From positions 2,790,001 through 2,854,000 of the forward strand of contig NC_087077.1 of assembly GCF_026151205.1 (NCBI RefSeq): a stretch of DNA of 64,000 nt. The letters run 5' to 3'. Shown here one piece after another: positions 30,801 through 42,139 of the stretch (its first letter is position 1; each line of letters opens with the position of its first letter). The notes below the pieces were generated by a model that saw only the letters and a program-made list of their open reading frames with translations, made no database searches and was not told the origin of the DNA. This DNA is from Bolinopsis microptera. Its lineage: Eukaryota > Ctenophora > Tentaculata > Lobata > Bolinopsidae. The position numbers were made by a program, and so were the translations under genes.

Positions 30801-33800
30801 GTGTCCGTATAACTTGACCACTAGTCGGTACAACAACACGTCACCTGCTCAATGATAAGGGAGGTCAGATTCAATAAGATCATAATATCATGATTTAATC
30901 TTTAGAACATAATATTATAAAGAATTTAAAACTTGTCATCAGTTTCATTGTCATAAATTTCTTTTTACAATATAATACAATTCTAAAAGTGACGTACTTA
31001 ACAAATTTCCACTGACATCGTATTCGAGCCCGGTGTTATGAAAATAGAATAAACTCTTAAAAAGGCTACATTTTATAGTTTTATGTACCTAAAATGTCTA
31101 ATTGATAAATGATTAAAAATGTTTGCCTAAATACAATTACCCGCAAAACAGAGCAGAGCTTGAAAAAGTCGAGGTACCAGAATGACAAGTGCAGCTGAGT
31201 CGAACCTTAGTAACTTGAGTACCTGAAGAAAATACGTAACCTTAGTAACTTGTAACCTTGGTAACCTTGGTAAATGTAGTTACCTTAATAACCTCACTTC
31301 CTGAAGAAGAGGAGTTACTAAGTATTTATCAATTAGTTTACTAGAATGCTAATAAGAAACTGATATATACACATCACAGTGCTGGCAAGCACGACCATCG
31401 CCCTTTTATCTCCTATACTATTGTACCCCCTATACTATTATACCCCTCTACTTTTATAGTATTTACCCCCTTTACTGTTTGGGTAAGGGAGATACTGGCA
31501 GCGGTCCACTAAGCTATTACTCCGTTGCTTTGCAGATGGCATACTGTACTTACTGGTTCGAGGATTCCGTCGTCAAAATTTGAAAATTAGAATATTTTAG
31601 ACCACGCCCATTCAATATTAAAACACCTATACTGTTTTCTCTGAACATGCTGAACGCCTAATTTTTTCAGAGACGGTAGATTATCAAATGTTGCATATGA
31701 TCTGAAAACATGAGGCAAAACGGATTAGAAATGACGAAGTTATCAAGCAGTTTCTGTATCTCGTTAACAAAATTGACTGGGTGATTATGTGACACCGTGA
31801 CACAACACCTTAATTGGGCACCCTTAACAATTTCCATAATGTTTAACGGGGTAGTTAACAGGGTCACCTTATCACGTGATTAGGTAAACCAATCACCTGA
31901 TCACACGTAATGAATAAACTCGTTATGCTTCATATCTCGGTCATCTGAGAAGCTACAGTTCTAATTCTTTCAGGACAAACGTAATTCGAATGGCCAAACA
32001 CAATTCAATAACATTTAGCTTGATCCGGCTATCCAAACTATCAAATAAATGTGAAAATGAACCTCCATTTGAAAAAAATGAACACGAATATTTTTCGAGT
32101 TGACAAATTCCTCGAACCAGTGGTGGTACTAAGTCATACCAGAAGGAAGTATTTAAATTGGGCACTCAGTGACTGAGCTATAAAGGCCAACGTATGGGTA
32201 CTGACTTTTGGCCCACCCTGTATTATAACCAATTATGGGTTTTGGTAAAATTAGACAACCTGGCTAAACTGCTTAAATCAAGGAACAGTCGGTTGTGATA
32301 CGATAATAGGTAATGATGGGGGAATGTATTGATGAATATTATTTGGAGAATGTGTGTAGGCACTAGGCAGGTAATTAGTTCATTAGGCAACTAGGTAATT
32401 AGGCAGGTCAAAATGTTTCCTCAGATAATTAGTTGATGTATTTACATCACAGCAGTGTACGATAATCATCAGTGTGCGTTATGATCGAAACGTTTGGAAG
32501 ATAATGTGTAGAATCATTGAAACATGTTGAAAATACCAGCAAGTAATTTAGAGTTTCAAAATTCCAAGTTTTATCATTTTTAGTGAAATATATAACTAGC
32601 CCAAGTTACTGCGTTTCTTGAACAAGGCACATATTTTCTCTTCTTCGTTATCGCCCCTTATCATGGCTCCTTCATGCGGGGATCATGATAAGATATTGAA
32701 GAACAATTAAATGCATGTAAATATCACGTGTTAACAATTCGCACTGGTGATTGGTACATTACGACGTCATTATCATGAAATTATAAATTGTTGGTCCACA
32801 AATTTCAGCTGATACGTAAAAAAAATAAAATACTCCTACAATTATCAGTTGATAATCTTCTAGGAAACCAGAGCAGCTCATTACTAATTTGGCGTATTAT
32901 ATAATACATCTCTTTTGTCTATACTAAGCAGTTGAGTTGATAAGGCTAGACAGTAACAGTTAACATTATAACTTAATCCCACAACATTAATCTGCCCTGA
33001 CTTGCATGGCAACTTGGCATTATAATAATATGTCGGTTACAAGACTGCTGGAGTCGCTATAAGTTAGCCCTTGGAAGCTAAAGATAATGATCAAGCTTAA
33101 CAAAGTAAACGCTGGTGTAATTTGTGTAAAGTGGTTTACAGAGGGAGGAGGGAGTCTAAAATGGCCAGAAATGGCTTGCTTAATATGTGAACTATCACTA
33201 ACTGAGTGTATAGCCCATGACTTGGCATATTCTATCCACTTAGAACTGCATGTCACACATTTTTAGTCCACTCAATTAATCAGTAGTATGTAACTACCTA
33301 CATACTACGTTACATAGTAGTATTACTACGTACTATAGAGGTGGGAAGGTCTGTGGAGGGCTTGCGTTATACATTATATTACATTACATATGACATTACA
33401 TGGGGTTAAGGTTGTATCTTCTCGAATTTCAGATTATGAGTTGAAACATACGAGAGAGCTCTACACACTTTAATGAAGCAAAGAAATTCTTAGAACAGTG
33501 CGTTATGTACGTGATGTACGTGATGTACGTGATGTACGTGATGTACGAGATGTACGTGATGTACGTGATGTACGTGATGCGGGTTTTGTAAGAGGCCGAG
33601 GTGGAATGTGATGCGCTGCTATCTTGTATTCGTGTTTAGCTAAAGATTATCAACACTGCTATCAAGTTATTAACAGCAAATAAGCGGGCAAACTAGCCAA
33701 GGCTAGCCTGTGAGTGCTTGTAACGCGGTAAACGGTCTGTGCATTCAGACTATCCGACCGGAAAATAGATATAATGTAGAGGGAGGGGTTAGAAAAGCCC

Positions 33801-36316
33801 GGGGATAGTTCAATGTTTCATAAAACTAAAGCTTTTCATAAAATGTAAAGCAGACTGTGGAGCCAATAAAATAGTTAAGAAAAAGAGAAAATATAGTACT
33901 ACAGTTATACTATGTATGTAGTACTATGTATGTATGTAATGGTTTTACAGTGCACTACGATGTAGATTTGTGCAGAAGAGGTACCCTAACCCAACCTTCC
34001 TTAACCCTCTATCACGCTGATTCAACCGAGGAGATGTTACACAGATGTGTTATGTCGCGTCGATCCAACAGAATCCTAAGTTGACTCCCTAGACTAGGTG
34101 ACAACAGGAATGAAGAAATGGGACGAAGATAAGATCTGAGTCCCTCCCTAACTTACCAGTAAAGGAAGAGAGAAGAGTAGAGGGTGAAGATAAGATCTGA
34201 GTCCCTCCCTAATTTACCAGTAAAGGAAGAGAGAAGAGTAGAGGGTGAAGATAAGATCTGAGTCCCTCTCTAACTTACCAGTAAAGGAAGAGAGAAGAGT
34301 AGAGGGTGAAGATAAGATCTGAGTCCCTCCCTAACTTACCAGTAAAGGAAGAGAGAAGAGTAGAGGGTGAAGATAAGATCTGAGTCCCTCCATAACTTAC
34401 CAGTAAAGGTAGAGAGAAGAGTAGAGGGTGAAGATAAGATCTGATCCCTCCCTAACTTACCAGTAAAGGAAGAGAGAAGAGTAGAGGGCGAAGATAAGAT
34501 CTGATCCCTCCCTAACTTACCAGTAAAGGAAGAGAGAAGAGTAGAGGGTGAAGATAAGATCTGGTCCCTCTCTAACTTACCAGTAAAGGAAGAGAGAAGA
34601 GTAGAGGGTGAAGATAAGATCTGAGTCCCTCCCTAACTTACCAGTAAAGGAAGAGAGAAGAGTAGAGGGTGAAGATAAGATCTGAGTCCCTCCCTAACTT
34701 ACCAGTAAAGGAAGAGAGAAGAGTAGAGGGTGAAGATAAGATCTGGTCCCTCTCTAACTTACCAGTAAAGGAAGAGAGAAGAGTAGAGGGTGAAGATAAG
34801 ATCTGGTCCCTCTCTAACTTACCAGTAAAGGAAGAGAGAAGAGTAGAGGGTGAAGATAAGATCTGAGTCCCTCCCTAACTTACCAGTAAAGGAAGAGAGA
34901 AGAGTAGAGGGTGAAGATAAGATCTGATCCCTCCCTAACTTACCAGTAAAGGAAGAGAGAAGAGTAGAGGGTGAAGATAAGATCTGAGTCCCTCTCTAAC
35001 TTACCAGTAAAGGAAGAGAGAAGAGTAGAGGGTGAAGATAAGATCTGAGTCCCTCCCTAACTCATCAGTAAAGGAAGAGAGAAGAGTAGAGGGTGAAGAT
35101 AAGATCTGAGTCCCTCTCTAACTTACCAGTAAAGGAAGAGAGAAGAGTAGAGGGTGAACATAAGATCTGAGTCCCTCCCTAACTCATCAGTAAAGGAAGA
35201 GAGAAGAGTAGAGGGTGAAGATAAGATCTGAGTCCCTCCCTAACTTACCAGTAAAGGAAGAGAGAAGAGTAGAGGGTGAAGATAAGATCTGAGTCCCTCC
35301 CTAACTCATCAGTAAAGGAAGAGAGAAGAGTAGAGGGTGAAGATAAGATCTGAGTCCCTCCCTAACTTACCAGTAAAGGAAGAGAGAAGAGTAGAGGGTG
35401 AAGATAAGATCTGAGTCCCTCCCTAACTCATCAGTAAAGGAAGAGAGAAGAGTAGAGGGTGAAGATAAGATCTGAGTCCCTCCCTAACTTACCAGTAAAG
35501 GAAGAGAGAAGAGTAGAGGGTGAAGATAAGATCTGAGTCCCTCCCTAACTTACCAGTAAAGGAAGAGAAAAGAGTAGAGGGTGAAGATAAGATCTGAGTC
35601 CCTCCTGCCATTCCCACGTCAGATGTCCACTCCCAAACACCAGCTTGTGTGCCACCTGCAAAAACAGAGATAATAATGGTAGGCTCTGTAGAAAGACGGT
35701 ATTTCATAGCAACTGACCTTTACTCACGTAACAGCTCACTAGGGTGTAGCGTGCTGACTGATATGTCCAGTACACGAGTCTGCTTTAATTCTGCAGACTT
35801 GTGATAAGATAATACATTAATATCACTCCACTGCCCCCCCCCCCCCCCCACTGTCGTGCAATAAACCCGCTCGTTATATTTGCAAGCTCTGTGTCAGAAG
35901 TTATTACTTACGTACTATACGAGTGTAAGTAACAGTAACACCAATAGTAACAGTAACAGTAACAGTAACAGTAACAGTAACAGTAACAGTAACAGTAACA
36001 GTAACAGTAACAGCAACAGTAACAGTAACAGTAACAGTAACAGTAACAGTAACAGTAACAGTAACAGAAACAGTAACAGTAGTACAGTAACAGTAACAGT
36101 AACAGTAACAGTAACAGTAACAGTAACAGTAACAGCAACAGCAACAGCAACAGCAACAGTAACAGTAACAGTAACAGTAACAGTAACAGTAACAGTAACA
36201 GTAACAGTAACACAAACCTCAGTGCACTGCCACGTCTCGTCTGGAACGTAAGAGGTCTGTACCACGAACACACTTGCTAGCCGGACTAGCAGAGCCGTCA
36301 CGAACAGAACTCGCAT
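27865..36316 (-). CDS. PIGB: GPI mannosyltransferase 3 (PIGB, GT22 family), seven exons
   Basis: Adds the third mannose, from dolichol-phosphate-mannose, to the GPI anchor precursor in the ER lumen. Exons: 36316-36218, 35655-35554, 31222-31141, 30844-30760, 29298-29212, 29037-28946 and 28787-27865. All six introns are GT-AG and in phase, giving 1470 bases, 489 aa. Family marks: TSYVPDETWQ (21-30, the acidic pair of the first lumenal loop), GHLTWEWQEGLRSY in exon 2, VPRLFQALL in exon 3, HPWHW (244-248), SHKEFRF (294-300), HQRGT, and the C-terminal PCHATPFHSHIH and RFLDCSPDLSG. It is shorter than vertebrate PIGB mainly at the N-terminus. Where GT22 enzymes often have TRTLTN, exon 5 reads SPRPLVNN. 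Intron 1 holds a hexanucleotide repeat; intron 2 holds a minisatellite made from the exon 2 splice junction. Confidence 0.95.
29985..30260. repeat. Remnant of the GC-rich foldback repeat inside PIGB intron 4
   Basis: CGCACGCGCCGAGTTG and GGGTATCACCTGTTAA match the arms seen at 24968 and 27243 but are diverged. A patch with ACGCGTTACGCGAACGCGCT follows. No exon. Confidence 0.4.
33503..33579. repeat. 9-bp tandem repeat in PIGB intron 2
   Basis: About eight copies of GTGATGTAC, one with an A for T change. The rest of intron 2 up to the 61-bp array shows no gene or named element. Confidence 0.85.
34124..35602 (-). repeat. 24-unit 61-bp minisatellite copied from the PIGB exon 2 / 5' splice site
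   Basis: Read on the minus strand, each unit holds the last about 48 coding bases of PIGB exon 2 (GGACTCAGATCTTATCTTCA onward), the donor ACTG|GTAAGTTAG and a few intron bases. The copy next to the real exon (35602-35542) supplies the genuine donor at 35553; the others follow inside intron 2. Of 24 units, 19 keep ACTGGTAAGTTAG, one has GGTAAATTAG, and four read ACTGATGAGTTAG, which removes the GT. Those four alternate with normal units between 35041 and 35460, giving a 122-bp higher-order dimer. A few units are 2 bp shorter. Plus-strand frames here are artefacts. Confidence 0.95.
35931..36213. repeat. (AGTAAC)n hexanucleotide microsatellite in PIGB intron 1
   Basis: About 47 units with rare AGCAAC and AGAAAC interruptions, including a run of four GCAACA. 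It ends only about five bases from the PIGB exon 1 donor (36217). A C-run of about 15 lies at 35836-35850. The long Thr-Val, Ser-Asn and Leu frames are artefacts. Confidence 0.95.
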
Positions 36317-36333
36317 TCCTGGAGCTTGCTAGA

Positions 36334-36448
36334 GGTAGTGAGGCGGTTACTAAGGGTAGTAGCTAGGGGTAGTGAGGCGGTTACTAAGGGTAGTAGCTAG
36401 GGGTAGTGAGGCGGTTACTAAGGGTAGTAGCTAGGGGTAGTGAAGCGG
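36334..36448. repeat. 34-bp tandem repeat upstream of PIGB
   Basis: Just over three copies of a unit starting GGTAGTGAGGCGGTTAC, beginning 18 bases upstream of the PIGB start codon. It therefore occupies the presumed 5' UTR or promoter. From 36449 to 36880 the DNA is AT-rich with nothing recognised. Confidence 0.85.
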
Positions 36449-36880
36449 TCAAAACCTATAATCATGTATTTGAGTTGAGAAGAAAATATCTATTGGAAGA
36501 TAGAAATGTCACACATTTAAAAAAAGTTGTTCTATAATTCATTCAGAAGCTAAAAGCAATTCAGGTGTCGTGCAATTCCTTTTTTTAATAAACCAATTGA
36601 TTGTCAATTTTTTATTTGAACCTAGTTCTTTCTATTCTCTATAATTCAAGCAATTTTAAAACTATTCAACTTACGAAAAAAGAATATTATATAATATATT
36701 ATACAATTCAAATTTATTTAAATATTTTCTTTCAGTACTTAAAACATAATTTTATCAATTAGTTATAAAAAATTAATAATTTAATAACTCAATCAGTAGA
36801 AAATTTAAGAGTTTAATAAATCCTGTAGCCCGTTTACCAAATGCTCAAATACACTTGTTCATTGTTCAAACAATCTGTTG

Positions 36881-37370
36881 GGGGTCGTTCACATATTACG
36901 TAATCAGCCGAGGGGGAGGAGGGGTTTCCAAATGCTTACGGTTGATAACGGGGGGGGGGGGGGGGGGGGGTTCGGTCGTTGATTACGTAATCAAAATTTT
37001 TTTTTTACCCTCTAGAATAATAACAATTTGACAATATTTTATTTCAAATTCCACTCAATTTCACTCTGATAGTGATAAAATTTAGAAATTGATCGAATAT
37101 CCGGCTATAATAGTAAGTAGTTTAGAAGGTGCTTGGCCGGATATCATAACAATGATTTCGGCTCATCATGATAGCATGATCAGGGTAGCATGAAAATTGA
37201 AACGTAGAGAAAAGTGTTTTCTAGGAAAAAAGTAAAGGGGGGGGTCAGGCCATGATTACGTAATATTGCTGTCAAGAGGGGGGGTTGGGTCTTGATTACG
37301 GTTGATTACGGAAGGGGGGAGGGGGGTAAAACTTGCTAAAATATTGATTACGTAATATGTGAACGACCCC
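36881..37370. mobile_element. PIF/Harbinger-like MITE, second long copy
   Basis: Same ends and interior as 6665-7181 (shared text TGATAGTGATAAAATTTAG). The 3-bp duplication here is TTG (36878-36880 and 37371-37373). Shorter poly-G runs. No coding frame. Confidence 0.8.
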
Positions 37371-37885
37371 TTGTTGGTAAATTACAATAGAGCGTCCAAT
37401 AATCAACTTCGATCAGCCATCAAAAACAAAACATTTGGCCAGGATCAACATTTTTGAATCATCACAATTTCACTTTACTCTTTCAGAAAATCATGTACAT
37501 GTAAAATGTAAATCAAATATTCTCCAAACTCTAACAAATTATAGTTGATCTCTTAATAATAAGATATGATGGATGTTCAATATTATTAATATTGTACATT
37601 ATATACTTAAAATAATAATAATAAAATTTTGTAGCTTGAACACAAACTCTAAGCCCAGTGGATAAACCACAAAACTTATGCTCTAATATTGTGTGAAACA
37701 AGGATACTAGATCAAGATAACTATCAAGGAGTCGAGTGTATGCATAGGACATAACAAGTTTTGGAACGAAGATGACATGCTTATGAAGCGAGCTATCAGT
37801 CTAATTGCTAATGAGTTCAAAAAGATCATGACATTAGGTTGCATCCTAAACAGTTTAAGCAAATGACATAAAGTTATACTGTCAA

Positions 37886-38225
37886 TTAATCGCTCATGCC
37901 ATAACTTTTCTTAAACAGGTGAGTTTTTAATAATGTTTTGAACAGATCAACATCAGAACAAGTCTTAATTTCAATTGGTAGTTGGTTCCAGATTTTCGGA
38001 GCAACAGTCTGAAACGCTCTTGGGTGCGATCTTGTAGACCCAACAGGTAGGTGTAAGGAGGAAGTTCTTCTGCTACTCGAACTAACAAATGTTACCAGAT
38101 CACACAGATATGCAGAAGCAACACCATTGACTGCTTTGAAAATCAGTAAACATAACTTAAACTCAACCCTCTCCTTCACCTTGAGCCAATGAAGGGATTT
38201 GAGCTTTAGATGATGATCAATTCAA
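37886..38225 (-). pseudogene. C-terminal fragment of a non-LTR retrotransposon polymerase
   Basis: Translation gives LKSLHWLKVKERVEFKLCLL, KAVNGVASAYLCDLV, then RAFQTVAPKIWNQLPIEI and LFKTLLKTHLF, the familiar end of CR1/L2-type ORF2 proteins. The frame is open for 97 codons to its natural stop at 37886, so the insertion is fairly young, but the rest of the polymerase is absent. 37374-37885 may be its 3' UTR. Confidence 0.8.
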
Positions 38226-38504
38226 TGTAAAATATTGAAGTAGTGTGTCATAGTCAATCTAAAGATCTAATATAGTTTCAAACACACCAATAATTATGAA
38301 CCCACCTTTATGTTTAATATAAATCAGTTATAACTTTATTATGATAAATAAGTAAAAGAGCAGATGAAAGACACTGAATTAGTATATTAACTTTTTTCAT
38401 GCGATTTTAAAATTACTGAAATGAACCATATTTTAGTTCGGACGTTCTTCCTCATAAAAAACTTTTTGCTTTTTATCTGCTTTAAGATTTTCTCAGAATT
38501 TCCT

Positions 38505-39456
38505 TCAGTGTTTTATGTAAGGATTCTCCGGAGGCTGAGCGGTGTAAGGAGGAGGGTGAGGAGATGAATCTTGAAGAGGAGGTGGATACGCAGCACTTGT
38601 AGCAGTAGGTGGGTATTGAACAGGAGGGTATTGAACAGGGGGGTATTGAGCTCCTTCTGGACGACATTGGGCAGGTTGGTACTGAGGTGGAGGGTATTGA
38701 CCAGCCGATTGGTTGCTAACTTGTCCAGGGGGTAACTGTTGACCAGGAGGAAACTGTTGGCCAGGAGGAAACTGTTGGCCAGGAGGAAACTGTTGACCAG
38801 GGGGAAACTGTTGACCAGGAGGAAACTGTTGGCCAGGAGGAAACTGTTGACCAGGAGGAAACTGTTGACCAGGAGGAAACTGTTGACCAGGAGGAAACTG
38901 TTGACCAGGGGGAAACTGTTGACCAGGAGGAAACTGTTGACCAGGAGGAAACTGTTGAACAGGAGGAAACTGTTGACCAGGAGGAAACTGTTGACCAGGA
39001 GGAAACTGTTGACCAGGAGGACTTGTGATTGACATTGCAGTTCCAGTTGCAGTGGGCTGGTTATTATATGTGACTGGTTGTGCGTTGATAACTCTCCCCT
39101 GGTTCCTTTGTTTCTGGCAACAGCACTTTTTGCAGCAACAGATGCAACAGATGCAACAAATAACAAACATGACGACAGCAGCAATAGCTATGATGACCAT
39201 TGTCATATGGCTCATTCCAGGTGGTTCATAACCTGACAAGCACATAGCTTGGCCATGCCCACTTTGAGTGCAGACATCAGAGGTTGAGCAATATATATAG
39301 CCTGAACTAGAACTATATCCATAATAATAGCATCTTAATTCACCTTCATAATACCTGCTATCTTCACAATGATAGTATTCCTGATCACAGTAACTCCAAA
39401 CCCCTGGCGATGTTTCGCATTGCGTATGATAGCACTTTTGAGATTCCATCCATAAA
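38505..39456 (-). CDS. Cys/Tyr-rich single-pass membrane protein with PPGQQF repeat tail
   Basis: The frame starts at the Met at 39449, just after an acceptor-like TTCTTAG at 39457, so an upstream exon is possible. The N-terminal part (about 1-75) is Cys/Tyr-rich (CYHTQCETSPGVWSYCDQ..., SDVCTQSGHGQAMCLSG). A membrane segment MVIIAIAAVVMFVICCICC follows, then a run of cysteines (CCCKKCCC) likely to be palmitoylated. The tail has about 17 copies of PPGQQF, encoded by 18-bp units, and ends with PPxY-type motifs (PPPQY, PPVQY, PPPPY) that bind WW domains, for example of NEDD4 ligases. The architecture resembles Shisa/CYYR1-type adaptors. No signal peptide is visible in this exon. The neighbour at 40833 has the same plan. 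Confidence 0.7.
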
Positions 39457-39920
39457 CTAAGAATGAAATATTGTTAGGTTAAGTTACTTATATACGCTAA
39501 TCTAACTGCATATAATGCAAGGCGCAGCCAAGTGCAATAACTGGTGTCGTATTATACATGCAATTAGATTTGCTTAAAACTCCACGCGATTTTATAATCA
39601 GTGTGATTACCGATTAGTACATAATAATAAGAAAATATAATCTGTTGTTATATATGTTGTTATAGTTGCTCTCAAAGCAGTTTTGAGAGCAAATTTTGAT
39701 CGGTTTTGTTGTCGTATTATATTGTGTTTTGAGTGTTTTACAATTTGCTGTGTTTCTGGTAAGGATGATTATTTTTGATGTGATATAAACTGACTTACTT
39801 TAAGTCCGGATATCCGATCGATTGCTATATTTTATCACTATTTTATCCATTTGAATATTTTTAATTGGAAGTGGTATTATTCTAGTCTAGGGAAAAAAAT
39901 TAAAATGTTATTATAACATA

Positions 39921-40045
39921 AGGAGTCATCCACATATTATGTAATCAGCCAAGGGGGGGGAGGGGGGAGAGAGAGGGGGGTTTCCAAATGATTACGCTAG
40001 TGTAATTTTGACACAATAGCTATGTGTAGAACTGATTATGGTGGA
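39921..40045. mobile_element. Broken MITE of the 9463 type
   Basis: AGGAGTCATCCACATATTAT, a G run, then GTGTAATTTTGACACAATAG matches the element at 9463-9630 in order. The right terminus is missing. Between 39457 and 39920 and from 40046 to 40573 nothing else is recognised. Confidence 0.6.
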
Positions 40046-40573
40046 GAAGCACAATCACTTCTGAGAACGTGTCCAAACATTTCTCATCTGGATTCAGCAA
40101 TCCTCTCTGAGAGTGGTGTAACTTGGCATATAATAGTTGTCGGAGAGTGCAGATCATGAGGATTACACACTCACCCTTCCCCCCTTGAATTCTGGATTGG
40201 ATAGATATTTATGTGCAAACATAGTCGTTTATACTCTATGTCTCTTTGTTAAAAAATAGATTTTTAAATAATCTCAGGAGTTAACTTTGTTCAGCAATAT
40301 CAATATCAAATAAACTACAAATTAAATTATTAAATATAAATTCCATCTGATCAAAAATTTATAAGTTAAGATAATAATTGAAAAGTTACATCAAGTGGTT
40401 AAAAATGCCGAAAATCTTTCCTATCTGTAGTACAATCATGAGTTTGTGATAAGTTCTTAAGTGGGAACAGTGTATGCAGCAGTGTTGTATGTCAACCGTA
40501 CTGCAGAGTCGTGATCCAAGAGATACCGCTTTCCTCCAGGGTTCTTTATTTGTTAATGTTCACCCTTTTCACT

Positions 40574-40714
40574 TCATCTTGCGATATAAAAATGAATGAA
40601 CTCAGTTTTGTCCTCATTAACACATCCATTGCTATTGGTGACAGTTACCTTAATCTTTTGAGTGCCATCTTTGTGTAGAAAAATTATGTTCCACGCCTCA
40701 GAAATCACAATCCT
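40574..40714 (-). pseudogene. Possible PKD-domain exon fragment
   Basis: An open stretch between stops reads RIVISEAWNIIFLHKDGTQK and then KVTVTNSNGCVNEDKTEF. The pattern ..KDGTQKIKVTVTNSNGC is that of the last strands of a PKD (polycystin-type, Ig-like) domain. It has no ATG and no clear splice sites. It may be a lone exon of an unassembled gene or a relic. Confidence 0.35.
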
Positions 40715-40832
40715 TTAATCTATACCACTTTTCATTGATATAACATACAACTTTACCTATTGTAATTTCATAATATATTAAAATACAGTCCACCTCACTG
40801 AAATATACTTTTGTTCAGTGATTGCAAGAACT

Positions 40833-41340
40833 TCAATCATCAGTAAGTCCAACAGCAGCTTCATAAGATGGCGGAGGGGATTCACCATCCTCATCTGAAG
40901 GTGCTGGAGATCTATCAAGTCTCTTCTTTCGTCTCAATAAAAAGCGATAGATGAAAATGCCAGCACATATCAGCGAAAGTGCGATACCAGCTGAAATACC
41001 CAACCAGCTATATAGTGTTAATTGTTTTAGTGTACCTCTGTCAGCACACGCACAAGAAGGGAATCCAATTGTTGTTGTAGTCACAAACACAACTGATTTT
41101 ATCGGTGCTGTTACATATTACAGCATCTACTGCTTTCTCCATACAGATAGGTTTTATACTGTCTTTATATTGACAGATTTGATGGCCTAAATCACAGACT
41201 TCGATTGTATTAGAAAATTTGCCAATTCCATGACATTTAAACTTTTGACTTTTTCTTGAACATGAGATTTGTACACAATCGATGACGTGACAAGCTGTCA
41301 ACAGAAACAGAAAAACGATCATAAAATGTCTCTTCATCAT
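40833..41340 (-). CDS. Secreted-start Cys-rich membrane protein with PPPSY tail, frame break
   Basis: MMKRHFMIVFLFLLTACHVI, starting at 41340, is a clear signal peptide (an upstream in-frame Met at 41370 is less likely). A Cys-rich ectodomain follows (SCSRKSQKFKCHG, VCDLGHQICQYKD, KISCVCDYNNN). The rest lies one frame over: CADRGTLKQ, a membrane helix WLGISAGIALSLICAGIFIY, a basic stop-transfer RFLLRRKKR, and a tail with ESPPPSYEAAV ending at 40833. Both frames are open from about 41123 to 41041, so they could be joined by a one-base indel or a very short intron (for example GTATAA...AACAG, about 54 bp). The plan (Cys-rich ectodomain, one helix, PPxY) is Shisa-like and matches the gene at 38505. 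Ligand and partner are unknown. Confidence 0.65.
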
Positions 41341-41850
41341 TTTAATTAGCTTGGAAGAGGGATAGATCATTTATCAGGGTAAGCCTTTTATTTCCTGTAA
41401 TAAAAATTTAGATGTCGGTGACTCGTAACAATAATATAAATTTAATTTCCATCAATGTAACGTGTTATTAAAATAATTATGGCCCCATATTGTGGGTGGG
41501 TCAATAATTTATATTGAAAACTAACTAACGCAGAAAATTGAACAAGGATTTAATAGCAAAACAACTGTGACTAAACCTCCAGAGTCTTTATTAAGGTTTC
41601 CGAAATTGGTATGTAAATTTGTAGTTTCGGTAGAATTAATCCTCTACATGCCCAAATAGACTCCCATATCTGTTGTATAAGAGATATCCCAGTATTCAAA
41701 TTGCTTGCTCTTTTCTATGGGAAAGCAAGAAAATTTCTTTGCAATAGTGAGTTGGTGAAGCTATTTAATTATTAAAATTACTATTTTATTTCATTATAGT
41801 TAGTATATAGTAATACACATTTTATGCACAAATCCAACATCCGTGAAGGG
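41341..41850. other. Intergenic, no feature seen
   Basis: AT-rich. It contains the presumed promoter of the Cys-rich gene on the minus strand. No repeat or exon recognised. Confidence 0.5.
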
Positions 41851-41954
41851 TTACTAGATGGCGGCATGGCGCTCAGCCTGTCATTCCGCCTTATCTCTAT
41901 TATATTCCATATGATTATGAGCATAAATATAATAGCCTGAGGTCCCCAGCTAGG
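41851..41954. mobile_element. Mini-element copy, diverged ends
   Basis: The core GCGCTCAGCCTGTCATTCCG to AATAGCCTGAGGTCCCCAGC is well kept. The expanded centre (CATATGATTATGAGCATAAATA) resembles the 27302 copy. The right terminus reads CCCAGCTAGG instead of CCCAGGTAA. Confidence 0.7.
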
Positions 41955-42139
41955 TCATTGTAGAGTTTTTTGGGTAAAAAACTACAATATCCCTAATTTA
42001 CATATTCGGTGGTGCACGATAAACATAAACTTGCTCGGATTTTAAAAAAATGTTTGTACCATTTTTTTAGAGACTGTGATAATTTTCACAGTACCAAATT
42101 TGTTATATATTTTTGGAATGATCAGTGAGTTTCGCCAAG

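Noticed and set aside
35489..35707. 72-codon minus-strand frame starting MKYRLSTEPT
   Set aside because: Out of frame with PIGB exon 2, which occupies the same bases and fits the family and splice phases.
35880..36273. Overlapping Ser-Asn, Thr-Val, Cys-Tyr and poly-Leu frames
   Set aside because: All six frames stay open across a hexanucleotide repeat; only 36218-36316 on the minus strand is coding (PIGB exon 1).
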